Positions 1-5,825 of a DNA stretch of 14,334 nucleotides are shown one piece after another. The notes under the pieces are model-generated. The model did no database searches. It worked only from the letters and a program-made list of their open reading frames with translations, and was not told where the DNA came from. A program made the position numbers and the translations under genes. How positions within the stretch are numbered: position 1 is the stretch's first letter; each line of letters starts with the position of its first letter. This DNA comes from JAWLGJ01 sp041685145 (GTDB lineage: Bacteria > Pseudomonadota > Alphaproteobacteria > Rhodospirillales > Magnetospirillaceae), in contig JAWLGJ010000059.1 in NCBI GenBank assembly GCA_041685145.1, positions 1-14,334 of the forward strand, in the 5' to 3' direction.

Positions 1-28
1 AGCAGTAGCGGCGGACCGAAAGCGGCCC

Positions 29-65
29 GGTCGGCGGGGCGGCGCGTGGCCCCGTTCCGCCGACC
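29..65. other. Hairpin upstream of the PRC-barrel gene
   Basis: A 9-bp perfect inverted repeat (GGTCGGCGG at 29-37, CCGCCGACC at 57-65) encloses a 19-nt GC-rich loop. A second, 7-bp stem with a GAC loop follows at 115-131, just ahead of the ribosome binding site of the gene at 155. There is no T-run on either strand, so a classical rho-independent terminator is not supported. The stems could belong to the end of an upstream transcript or to a structured leader. The rest of bases 1-154 shows no convincing gene; the open frame at 46-480 is a shadow of the gene at 155. Confidence 0.35.
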
Positions 66-154
66 GCCGTCGCGGGGAACAGCACGCCTCGCTCCCTGTT
101 GGTGCGGAAGACCTGCCCGGCGACGCCGGGCCGCCACAACAAGGGAGCGTTGCC

Positions 155-1453
155 ATGCGGACCCAAGGAGTAACCGCGACAGCCATCGCGCTGGCGCTGG
201 CGTGCGGGGGCGGGGTTGCCCTCGCCCAGCAGACGCAGCCACAGCAGCAGCAGCAACAACAACAGCAGCAGACGCAGCAACAGCCGGCGCAAACCCAACC
301 GGGTCAGCCGGCGCCGGAGGCCGTGGCCGAACTTCAGCAGGAATTCGACTCGGCGCTTCAGGAACTGCGGACGGTACAGCAGCAGGCCCAGGCCGGGGTG
401 ACCCAGGAGAACGCCCAGCAAATCCAGGGGCAGGCGGATCAGGCGATGCAGCGCCTGGAGGGTGTGCTCCAGCGCCTTGAGCAGGGCGAACTGACCGCCG
501 AGATGCAGGCGGTGGTCGACGACGTGCGGGCGCAGATGGACGAGGTCAACACCGCCCTCAGTCAGCAGCAGTACCAGGGTTTGGACACCCAGATCGCCGA
601 AATCGAGTCAACGGCCGAACCGCTCGCCCAGCGCATGGCCGAGTTCGCCCAGGCGGAAGAGGCCGAGACGGCGACCATCGTCGTGCAGCCCCAGGACCAG
701 GGCACGGTCATCGAGCAGCCCCAGCCGCAGGTGGACGTTACGGTGCCGGAGCCGCAGGTGCAGGTGACCCAGCCCCAACCGGAGGTTCAGGTGACCGTGC
801 CGGAGCCGCAGGTGCAGGTCACCATCCCCGAACCGGAGGTGCAGGTCACTCAGCCGGAGCCGCAGGTGGACGTCCAGATGGGCCAGCCGCAGGTGCAGGC
901 GCAGCGGGAGCAGCCGGAAATCCGCGCCGAGCAGATGGAGCCCGACGTTGAGGTCACCACGGGCGAACCGCAGGTGGAGGTGCAGACGGCCGAACCCCAG
1001 GTGACTGTCGAGTCCGGCGAACCGCAGGTCGAGACGCAGATCGTCGGCCAGGAGCAGGACCAACAGCAGGCCGCCGTCGAACCGGCCGAACCGGCGCCGG
1101 ATGCCACGGCTGAAAGCCAGCAGCAGGCGGCGGTCCAGCCGGAGCAGCCCCAGGCGGCGGAGCAACAGGCGTTGAACGGCGGCTTCACCGCCGAATCGCT
1201 CATGGGCTCGCCGCTCTACTCGCAGCAGGGCGAGGAAATCGGCGATGTCCAGGACGTCGTGCTCGACTCCGGCGGCCAGGTCACCTCGGTGGTCGTCGAT
1301 TATGGCGGGTTCCTGGGCATCGGCAGCCGCGAGGTGGCGGTCGACATCGCCAACATCAGCGAGGATCAGGAAGGCCGCCTGAAGGTCAACATGACCGAAC
1401 AGCAGCTCAGCGAGATGCCGGAATACGAGGCGCCGGCCGGACAACAGCAGTAG
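155..1453 (+). CDS. Exported PRC-barrel protein with polyQ start and 9-residue repeats
   Basis: The 432-aa protein begins with a Sec-type signal peptide (likely cleavage after ALA, residue 24). A glutamine-rich stretch (about 25-48) follows, then a helical, Gln/Glu-rich, coiled-coil-like region (about 55-170). Residues 189-296 are twelve consecutive 9-residue units of the form PEPQVQVTx without insertions. After another Gln/Ala/Pro-rich linker, residues about 343-425 form a PRC-barrel domain (GSPLYSQQGEEIGDVQDVVL, then VVDYGGFLGIGSREVAV). The start is ATG, preceded by AAGGGAG at good spacing. PRC-barrels occur in RNA-processing proteins, photosynthetic reaction-centre H subunits and many alphaproteobacterial envelope or stress proteins; the signal peptide here argues for a periplasmic or surface role. 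The gene stands alone and converges on cbiX. The exact function is unknown; the domain call is firm. Confidence 0.88.
   Translation: MRTQGVTATAIALALACGGGVALAQQTQPQQQQQQQQQQTQQQPAQTQPGQPAPEAVAELQQEFDSALQELRTVQQQAQAGVTQENAQQIQGQADQAMQRLEGVLQRLEQGELTAEMQAVVDDVRAQMDEVNTALSQQQYQGLDTQIAEIESTAEPLAQRMAEFAQAEEAETATIVVQPQDQGTVIEQPQPQVDVTVPEPQVQVTQPQPEVQVTVPEPQVQVTIPEPEVQVTQPEPQVDVQMGQPQVQAQREQPEIRAEQMEPDVEVTTGEPQVEVQTAEPQVTVESGEPQVETQIVGQEQDQQQAAVEPAEPAPDATAESQQQAAVQPEQPQAAEQQALNGGFTAESLMGSPLYSQQGEEIGDVQDVVLDSGGQVTSVVVDYGGFLGIGSREVAVDIANISEDQEGRLKVNMTEQQLSEMPEYEAPAGQQQ
719..1042 (+). repeat. Twelve in-frame 27-bp units coding a 9-residue repeat
   Basis: Translated residues 189-296 fall into twelve units of exactly nine residues. 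The first is PQPQVDVTV, then PEPQVQVTQ, PQPEVQVTV, PEPQVQVTI and so on to GEPQVETQI. Pro at position 3 is kept in all twelve, and a Val or Ile at position 5 in all twelve. The first six units are nearly identical and the later ones drift (G/E/M/A at position 1). The alternating V-x-V pattern suits a beta or extended rod. At the DNA level this is a degenerate 27-bp tandem array, produced by internal duplication. Confidence 0.9.
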
Positions 1454-1467
1454 CAGCCGATGTGAAC

Positions 1468-1497
1468 GGCGGGATGGGCGGTCAGTCCCGTCCCGCC
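1468..1497. terminator. Hairpin between convergent PRC-barrel gene and cbiX
   Basis: An 11-bp stem with one G-T wobble (GGCGGGATGGG at 1468-1478, CCCGTCCCGCC at 1487-1497) has an 8-nt loop. It lies 14 bases after the stop of the plus-strand gene and overlaps the last codons of cbiX. The position between convergent genes suits a shared two-way terminator. No T-run follows on either side, so it may only assist factor-dependent termination. Confidence 0.45.
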
Positions 1498-2276
1498 ACC
1501 CGCCCCTGCCCGCCGCGCGCCGTCGCCACCAGGTCCAGCACCAGGTCCACCACCTCGGGATCGCTGCCGATGCCGCGGCACAGGCGCACGGTGCGGCCCT
1601 GGCAGCGCACCGGGCCGGTGTCGCCGGGCCGCAGGCCGAAGGAGGGCGGGATGTCCTCGCTGCCGTGCATTCCCTCCGCCACCAGCAGCGGCGCCGCCAC
1701 CACCCGCGCCAGCGACACCAGGCGCGGCCAGTCCTGAAGGAAGGGTTCCTGCTCCAGATACGCCACCGCAACCTCCCCGAAGGGGAAGCCGCGCCGCAGG
1801 TCCGCCGCCACCGCCGCCGGCGTCTCGCCCGAGCCGCCCGGACGCGACGAGCCGTGGGCGATCAACAGCAGCGCGGCCTCCGGCGGGGCGCAGGCCATCT
1901 CGGCGGCGGCGGCGACGGCACGACGGCCCAGCAGCGCCGGAATGGCCGGGTGGGCGCCCACCGGCGGCGTGTAATGAACAAGCCGCGTGCCCCGCCGCGT
2001 CAGCGCGCCGGTCAGGCCCATGCGGGCGGGCAGCACCTCGCGGGTGAGTTGGCCGTGGCCGGCGAAATTGGGGACCACGAACACCTGTTCGGCATCGACG
2101 GCATCGAGCGCGTCGTCGAGGAACGGCGCCTCCTTCAGGAAACAGGCGTGCACCTCGGCGAAGACGCCGCGGGCGCGGATGGCGTCGGCGATGCGCAGCG
2201 TCGGTACGCGACTGTGCGGGTTGCGGGCCGAGCCGTGCCCCACCAGCACCAGCGCGTCGCGGGCCCGGGCCGCCAT
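1482..2276 (-). CDS. cbiX: CbiX/SirB-type sirohydrochlorin chelatase (two-domain)
   Basis: The 264-aa product consists of two CbiX-type halves. The first opens with LVLVGHGS (His14) and carries a second histidine in FAGHGQLT (His74). The second opens with LLLIAHGSS (His141) and carries AEGMHGSED (His204). This HGS plus second-His layout is typical of class II chelatases, which insert Co or Fe into sirohydrochlorin. The family ranges from about 120-aa single-domain forms to about 250-300-aa double forms, so this is a full two-domain version. The start is the ATG at 2276, ten bases after the cobA stop; the GAGG there overlaps the cobA stop codon, which implies translational coupling. An open frame runs upstream to 2606, but that part is a shadow of cobA. 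Metal choice (Fe for siroheme, Co for cobalamin) cannot be read from the sequence. Confidence 0.87.
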   Translation of the reverse strand: MAARARDALVLVGHGSARNPHSRVPTLRIADAIRARGVFAEVHACFLKEAPFLDDALDAVDAEQVFVVPNFAGHGQLTREVLPARMGLTGALTRRGTRLVHYTPPVGAHPAIPALLGRRAVAAAAEMACAPPEAALLLIAHGSSRPGGSGETPAAVAADLRRGFPFGEVAVAYLEQEPFLQDWPRLVSLARVVAAPLLVAEGMHGSEDIPPSFGLRPGDTGPVRCQGRTVRLCRGIGSDPEVVDLVLDLVATARGGQGRVAGRD

Positions 2277-2286
2277 GCCCGGCGCC

Positions 2287-3066
2287 TCAGGCCTGGACCG
2301 TGCGATCGTCCGCTTCGGCGGCCGGACGGAACCACTGGAGCGAGTCCGCCAGTTCCACCACCCGCCCGACGATGATGACGGTGGGCGCGGCGAAGCCGTT
2401 CTCGGCCACCAGCCCCGGCAGGCTGGCCAGGGTGCCGACGATGCGCCGCTGGCGCGGGGTGGTGCCGCTTTGCACCGCCGCGGCGGGCGTGTCGCCGGGC
2501 AGGCCGGCGGCGACCAGCGCGCCGGCGATCCGTTCCAAGTTGTGCAAACCCATATAGACCACCAGCGTCGTATCGGGGTCGGCGAGGCTGGCCCAGTCGT
2601 GGTCAAGCTCCCGCCCCGACTGGCAATGGCCGGTGATGAAGCGCACGCCGGTGGCGAGGCCGCGATGCGTCAGCGGCACCCCCGCATAGGCGCTGCAGCC
2701 CGAGGCGGCGCTGATGCCGGGGATGACCTCGAAGGAAACGCCGTGCCGGGCCAGGAATTCCGCCTCCTCGCTGCCACGCCCGAAGATGAAGGGATCGCCG
2801 CCCTTCAGCCGAACGACGCGGCGGCCCGAGCGCGCCAGGTTGAGCAACAGGGCGTTGATCTCGTCCTGGCTCATGTGATGGTCGCCATGCGCCTTGCCGG
2901 CATAGATGCGGCTGGCGCCGGTCGGCACCAGCGCCAGAACCTCGCGCGACACCAGCCGGTCGAACACCACCACCTCGGCATCCTGCAGATAACGCAGCGC
3001 CTTCATGGTCAGCAGTTCAGGATCGCCCGGTCCGGCGCCCACCAGGGCGATGCTTCCAGCCGTCAT
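2287..3066 (-). CDS. cobA: Uroporphyrinogen-III C-methyltransferase
   Basis: This single-domain SUMT of 259 aa uses S-adenosylmethionine to methylate uroporphyrinogen III at C2 and C7, giving precorrin-2, the branch point to siroheme, heme d1 and cobalamin. Family motifs in order are VGAGPGDPELLT (9-20), VRLKGGDPFIFGRG (85-98), VIPGISAASG (114-123), PLTHRG (131-136) and TLVVYMG. The length fits a stand-alone enzyme; there is no CysG-type dehydrogenase/ferrochelatase fusion. The ATG is preceded by GAGGGAG. cbiX follows ten bases downstream, so the pair is an operon. No precorrin-2 dehydrogenase (Met8/CysG-N) lies in the window. Upstream bases 3095-3125 are notably AT-rich and probably hold the promoter. 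Confidence 0.95.
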   Translation of the reverse strand: MTAGSIALVGAGPGDPELLTMKALRYLQDAEVVVFDRLVSREVLALVPTGASRIYAGKAHGDHHMSQDEINALLLNLARSGRRVVRLKGGDPFIFGRGSEEAEFLARHGVSFEVIPGISAASGCSAYAGVPLTHRGLATGVRFITGHCQSGRELDHDWASLADPDTTLVVYMGLHNLERIAGALVAAGLPGDTPAAAVQSGTTPRQRRIVGTLASLPGLVAENGFAAPTVIIVGRVVELADSLQWFRPAAEADDRTVQA

Positions 3067-3094
3067 GGCGGTGGTCTCCCTCGCGCACTCTCGT

Positions 3095-3125
3095 CAATTG
3101 GTTTTATTTAGAACAACTAATGTGT
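3095..3125 (-). promoter_or_regulatory. AT-rich putative promoter region of cobA
   Basis: This is a short AT-rich island in GC-rich DNA, 30-60 bases ahead of the cobA start. On the minus strand it contains TTGTTC and TAAATA elements, but no -35/-10 pair at consensus spacing could be assigned. The island and its position are seen directly; the promoter role is inference. Confidence 0.35.
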
Positions 3126-3174
3126 CGGCGCCAGGAAAATGCGCCGCTGGAGGAAGCCTCGCCCGCGCCGACGG

Positions 3175-3837
3175 TCAGGATGATGGGCCTCCGCCGCCTT
3201 CGCCTTCGGCGGAGCCGGGCGCACCGCCGTCGCCGGCGCCGTCACCGTCGCCGTCCTCAAAGCTGCGCAACATGCCCAGCTTCTCCTCGAACTCGTTGAG
3301 ATTGGCGATCGCCTCGCGGGTGGCGTCGACCAGTTCCTGCTGCGGCTCGGTCATGATGTCGTGACCACCGAACAGGCGCAGGTTGTCCATGACGTCGTCA
3401 TAGTTGCGCTCCAGCTTGGCGGCAAGGCCGATGGGATAGCCGCGGCCGCTGCGGGCCGACTCGGCGCGGCCGTGGATGGCCTGGATCTTCCGCAGCATAA
3501 CGCGGGTGCCGATTTCCGCCAGCTTGTCCTTGATGCTGGCGAGGCCGCCGTTGAGCTGTTCGCGGAATTCCTCGCGCACATTCTTGGTCACCTGCAACTC
3601 GATGAGCGCGAAGATGTTGCACAGCCGTTCCGAGGCTTCGGTGATTTCCTCCTCGATGCGCCGGCGCTGCGCCGGCGCCCGGGTCTGGCGCAGGCGGCGG
3701 CGCCACACCTCCATCTCGGTGGCGATATCGTTGGCGGCCACGAGGAACTGCATCGCCTGCTGTTCCTCTGGCGTCTGCGCGCGCACCTGGACGGCGCGCT
3801 CCGATTTTGCCGGTGCGGCACTGTGCGAATGGGCCAA
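3175..3837 (-). CDS. Hypothetical helical cytoplasmic protein
   Basis: The 220-aa protein is of unrecognised family. It has no signal peptide and no membrane segment. The bulk (about 23-190) is charged and predicted mainly helical, with heptad-like Leu/Ile/Ala spacing, e.g. around IEEEITEASERL and LNEFEEKLGML. The last 27 residues are a low-complexity Gly/Asp/Ser tail (DGDGDGAGDGG). A single Cys lies at 73. The start is TTG at 3837, chosen because GGGAGG stands about six bases upstream; the first in-frame ATG would come 28 codons later and lacks such a site. The gene faces away from the small gene at 4030 across a hairpin-rich spacer and runs towards cobA, 108 bases on. A regulatory or scaffolding role is possible but nothing shows it. 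Confidence 0.75.
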   Translation of the reverse strand: MAHSHSAAPAKSERAVQVRAQTPEEQQAMQFLVAANDIATEMEVWRRRLRQTRAPAQRRRIEEEITEASERLCNIFALIELQVTKNVREEFREQLNGGLASIKDKLAEIGTRVMLRKIQAIHGRAESARSGRGYPIGLAAKLERNYDDVMDNLRLFGGHDIMTEPQQELVDATREAIANLNEFEEKLGMLRSFEDGDGDGAGDGGAPGSAEGEGGGGPSS

Positions 3838-3858
3838 TCCGGACCTCCCAGCCAGCGC

Positions 3859-3983
3859 ACGCCCGGCGGCGCATCGCCGCCGCCACGCCGGGCGTACCTC
3901 GGAATTGTCGCAGCTTCAGGGGGGCGCGCGCAAGCCCCCCGCAGTTTGCGAGCGGCCGGCGCGGCGGCGATCATCGCCGCCGC
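3859..3983. repeat. Three successive inverted repeats in the divergent spacer
   Basis: Within 125 bases of non-coding DNA there are three hairpins. The first is ACGCCCGGC at 3859-3867 with GCCGGGCGT at 3887-3895. The second is GGGGGGC at 3919-3925 with GCCCCCC at 3934-3940, loop of 8. The third is an almost uninterrupted dyad, GCGGCGGCGAT at 3961-3971 and ATCGCCGCCGC at 3973-3983. They occupy most of the 192-bp gap between the genes starting at 3837 and 4030. They may be mRNA leader structures, transcription stops or protein sites. No T-runs follow. Confidence 0.55.
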
Positions 3984-3990
3984 GTGGCGC

Positions 3991-4006
3991 CATGTGTTAA
4001 CATATG
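3991..4006 (+). promoter_or_regulatory. Palindrome with extended -10-like element before the small gene
   Basis: CATGTGTTAACATATG is a 16-bp palindrome with one mismatched pair, centred on GTTAAC. It contains TGTTAACAT (3995-4003), which resembles an extended -10 (TGnTAnnnT). The following gene starts at 4030, with GAGGGGG as ribosome binding site in between. A repressor or activator site overlapping the promoter would explain the symmetry. No -35 match was found. Confidence 0.4.
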
Positions 4007-4029
4007 TCCAGCCTGAAGAGGGGGCAGCC

Positions 4030-4260
4030 ATGTATGACCCGTTCACGGCAGCGCTTCGACTGCACCTTGCCGGCCTCAATGCGTGGCTGGCGTGGTGGCG
4101 GCTGGGCGTCCGGCAGTGCGCCCATCTCGGCGAGCAGCAGGCCCGCTTCCTGGCGCAGCACCCGCTGCATCGCCGCGGCCGGGCCGTGCCGCGCGGCGCC
4201 GACTGGCTGGACCAATATGGCCGCCGGCACCACGACATCGACGTGGAGCACATGCGTTAG
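4030..4260 (+). CDS. Small uncharacterised protein (76 aa)
   Basis: This is a short ORF with a strong ribosome binding site (GAAGAGGGGG about six bases before ATG) and its own promoter-like palindrome. The product has an amphipathic, Trp-rich first third (LAGLNAWLAWWRLGV), followed by a hydrophilic Arg/His-rich part with several HH and RR pairs ending in HHDIDVEHMR. No signal peptide, heme motif or paired cysteines are seen; one Cys lies in VRQCAHL. The hydrophobic start is too polar and short for a confident membrane helix, but membrane-surface association is possible. It is the only plus-strand gene after position 1453 and converges on the NapC-type gene. Family not recognised. I favour a real gene because of the ribosome binding site and isolated promoter. 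Confidence 0.6.
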   Translation: MYDPFTAALRLHLAGLNAWLAWWRLGVRQCAHLGEQQARFLAQHPLHRRGRAVPRGADWLDQYGRRHHDIDVEHMR

Positions 4261-4306
4261 CGGCCCAGGTCATGCGGGCCGGGCCGCTTGGCGAACGGCC
4301 GCTGGA

Positions 4307-4331
4307 GCGTGACCGTCGAAACGGATCACGC
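4307..4331. terminator. Hairpin terminator between convergent small gene and NapC-type gene
   Basis: A 10-bp stem with one bulged base (GCGTGACCGT at 4307-4316, ACGGATCACGC at 4321-4331) is closed by a CGAA tetraloop, which reads TTCG on the minus strand. It sits three bases beyond the minus-strand stop at 4334 and 46 bases after the plus-strand stop at 4260. A weaker 8-bp stem pairs 4259-4266 with 4281-4288. Position and stability favour a shared terminator at the end of the long minus-strand cluster. There is no clear T-run. Confidence 0.55.
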
Positions 4332-4333
4332 CC

Positions 4334-4888
4334 CTAGTCGTCGTGGCGCGGCAGGCGGTGGGCGACGCCGCGGTGGCAGTCGACGCAGGTGTCGCCGTCC
4401 TTGATGGCCTGCGGGTGCTTGCGCCGCCCCGAGACCGTCTGGTTGCGCACGTCCATCGCGTCGTAGGAGTGGCAGGTGCGGCACTCGCGCGAGTCGCTGG
4501 CCCGCATGTAATCCCACACCCGTTCCGCCAGCACGCGGCGGCGGTCCTCGAATTTCTCGCGCGTGTCGATGGTGCCGAGAATTTCGTGGTAGACGTCATT
4601 GGCCGCCAGGATTTTGCGCTTCATCTTGGGCAGGAAGCTGGTCGGCACGTGGCACTGGGCGCATTGCACCCGCACCCCGGACGGATTCTTCCAGTGCTTG
4701 CTGTCCTGCAGTTCGGCGTAGACGGTGTCGTTCATGGAATGGCACGAGACGCAGAACTCGGTGGTGTTGGAATAGTCCAGCGCCCAGCTGAAACCGTTCC
4801 ACAGCAGCACCCCGGCCACTAGGCCGACCGCCAACCCCGCAAGGGTCAGCCGCCCCTTCCGGCCCTTGGTCTTGTCGTTGTCAGGCAT
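4334..4888 (-). CDS. NapC/NirT-family tetraheme cytochrome c
   Basis: The 184-aa membrane-anchored cytochrome has one N-terminal transmembrane anchor (about 14-38) and four CxxCH heme sites at 46-50, 76-80, 136-140 and 168-172. The first reads CVSCHSM; the Met two residues after the heme His matches the NrfH-type Met ligation of heme 1. The length suits the NapC/NirT/NrfH family, whose members usually pass electrons from quinol to periplasmic reductases. Here the gene is last in a row behind fccAB-like genes and a diheme cytochrome rather than beside a nitrate or nitrite reductase. It may therefore carry electrons between the quinone pool and periplasmic sulfur-oxidising cytochromes, direction unknown. 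ATG with GAGGGA upstream. The specific symbol is not assigned because the partner is unknown. Confidence 0.9.
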   Translation of the reverse strand: MPDNDKTKGRKGRLTLAGLAVGLVAGVLLWNGFSWALDYSNTTEFCVSCHSMNDTVYAELQDSKHWKNPSGVRVQCAQCHVPTSFLPKMKRKILAANDVYHEILGTIDTREKFEDRRRVLAERVWDYMRASDSRECRTCHSYDAMDVRNQTVSGRRKHPQAIKDGDTCVDCHRGVAHRLPRHDD

Positions 4889-4916
4889 CAGGTCGTTCCC
4901 TCGCTGCGGCGCGCAG

Positions 4917-4944
4917 GGCGCCCCCGCCGCGAGGCGGGGGCGCC
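4917..4944. other. Intercistronic GC hairpin (diheme cytochrome / NapC-type gene)
   Basis: A perfect 12-bp inverted repeat, GGCGCCCCCGCC at 4917-4928 and GGCGGGGGCGCC at 4933-4944, has a 4-base loop. It fills the 70-base gap between two co-directional cytochrome genes. It lacks a T-run, so it is more likely an mRNA-stabilising or attenuating structure than a full terminator; the spot 15 bases beyond the upstream stop suits 3'-end protection. Confidence 0.6.
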
Positions 4945-4958
4945 GGCCGCGTCAGATC

Positions 4959-5678
4959 CTAGTCGGGCAGGGTCTGCACATAGGCGACCAGATCGGCGCT
5001 GACCTGCAGGTCCAGGGACCGCAGGGCCGGCATGGCCTCGTTGGGCTGCCCGTTGAGGGACTTGTGCAGGATTTCCCAAGGGTTGCCGCGCAGCGAGCCC
5101 AGGGCGGGGCCGGTGGAGACGCCCTTGCCGTCGCGGCCGTGGCAGCCGGCGCACAGGGTGTTGTAGTAGACCTCGCCCTTGGCGACGTCGCCGTTCACCT
5201 CGGCGCTGGCCGGATCGATGAACTGATCCATGTCCACCTGGCCCTCGGACACGAAGCGCGCCAGATCCTCGTAGTCCTCGTCAAAGAGGAGATCCTCGGT
5301 GAACTGGTGCGTGTCGTCCTTCAGGATGGCGACCACCTCTTCCATCGGCTTGCCGGCGGCGCCGCGAATGCCGGGGAATCCGGTCTTGTGCTTGCCCGAT
5401 CCATAGGCGCCGTCGACGCCCTTGTAGTCCCAGCCGTGGCATTCCTTGCAGCGCCAGGAATGGCGCTCGTAATTGCCATCGGAAGGATAGGACGGGTGCG
5501 CCTCGTCGGGGCGGTCCATCTTGATCTCGGCAAACCAGCTATCATACAGCCGGGCGCCGCGCGCGATGGAAGAAACCGTCTCGTCGGCGGTGGCGGTCAT
5601 CGGCGCGGCGGTCATGGCGGCCGCGAAGACGAACGCGGCGGCGGCGGCGCCGCGCAACCCTCGTCCAATGCTGGTCAT
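4959..5678 (-). CDS. Periplasmic diheme c-type cytochrome
   Basis: The 239-aa precursor carries a signal peptide (about 1-31, cleavage near TATA/DE). Two class-I-like cytochrome c modules follow, with heme sites CKECH (77-81, followed by GWDYKG) and CAGCH (176-180, followed by GRDGKG). Met216 in NEAMPALR is the likely sixth ligand of the second heme; the first heme's distal ligand is unclear (His124 or Met112 are candidates). The acidic middle (about 120-165) may be a docking surface. The layout recalls diheme cytochromes of sulfur and nitrogen oxidisers, but I do not see enough to call it TsdA, SoxA or NapB. GAGGAG precedes the ATG. It lies between fccB-like and NapC-type genes and probably relays electrons between them. 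Confidence 0.85.
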   Translation of the reverse strand: MTSIGRGLRGAAAAAFVFAAAMTAAPMTATADETVSSIARGARLYDSWFAEIKMDRPDEAHPSYPSDGNYERHSWRCKECHGWDYKGVDGAYGSGKHKTGFPGIRGAAGKPMEEVVAILKDDTHQFTEDLLFDEDYEDLARFVSEGQVDMDQFIDPASAEVNGDVAKGEVYYNTLCAGCHGRDGKGVSTGPALGSLRGNPWEILHKSLNGQPNEAMPALRSLDLQVSADLVAYVQTLPD

Positions 5679-5782
5679 GGTCGCTCCTCTCGTCTCCGGC
5701 TTGATCAGCCTGTTTGTCTTGGTTCCCGGCGCCGCGCGGTGTGCAACCGCCGCCGGCCCCCTCTCTCTTCGGCCGCGACAGA

Positions 5783-5813
5783 AGGGGCCCCGGGACGGCG
5801 CCCCGGGGCCCCT
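5783..5813. other. Intercistronic GC hairpin downstream of fccB-like gene
   Basis: A 12-bp perfect stem (AGGGGCCCCGGG at 5783-5794, CCCGGGGCCCCT at 5802-5813) has a 7-base loop, 12 bases past the flavoprotein stop codon. On the minus strand it is followed by TTCTGTC, only a weak T-tract. It divides a 147-base gap between fccB-like and diheme cytochrome genes. It may be a partial terminator lowering expression of the two downstream cytochromes, or a 3' stabiliser. Confidence 0.6.
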
Positions 5814-5825
5814 CTGCTGCGGTGT

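Noticed and set aside
719..1042. Possible CRISPR array from regular 27-bp units
   Set aside because: Units are contiguous with no spacers, diverge gradually and code an in-frame protein repeat; no cas genes nearby.
608..1771. Long minus-strand open frame of 387 codons with HLHLRLG-like repeats
   Set aside because: It is the antisense shadow of the plus-strand 9-residue repeat region and runs across the terminator and into cbiX; no ribosome binding site and no plausible protein.
2277..2606. N-terminal extension of cbiX to an upstream start
   Set aside because: The added 110 residues lie wholly over cobA in another frame and are Trp/Arg/Pro-rich nonsense; the coupled ATG at 2276 gives the normal chelatase length.
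4334..5678. Calling the diheme and tetraheme cytochromes NapB and NapC of a nitrate reductase
   Set aside because: No napA or napD is present and the diheme protein's pattern differs from NapB; the context is sulfur oxidation.
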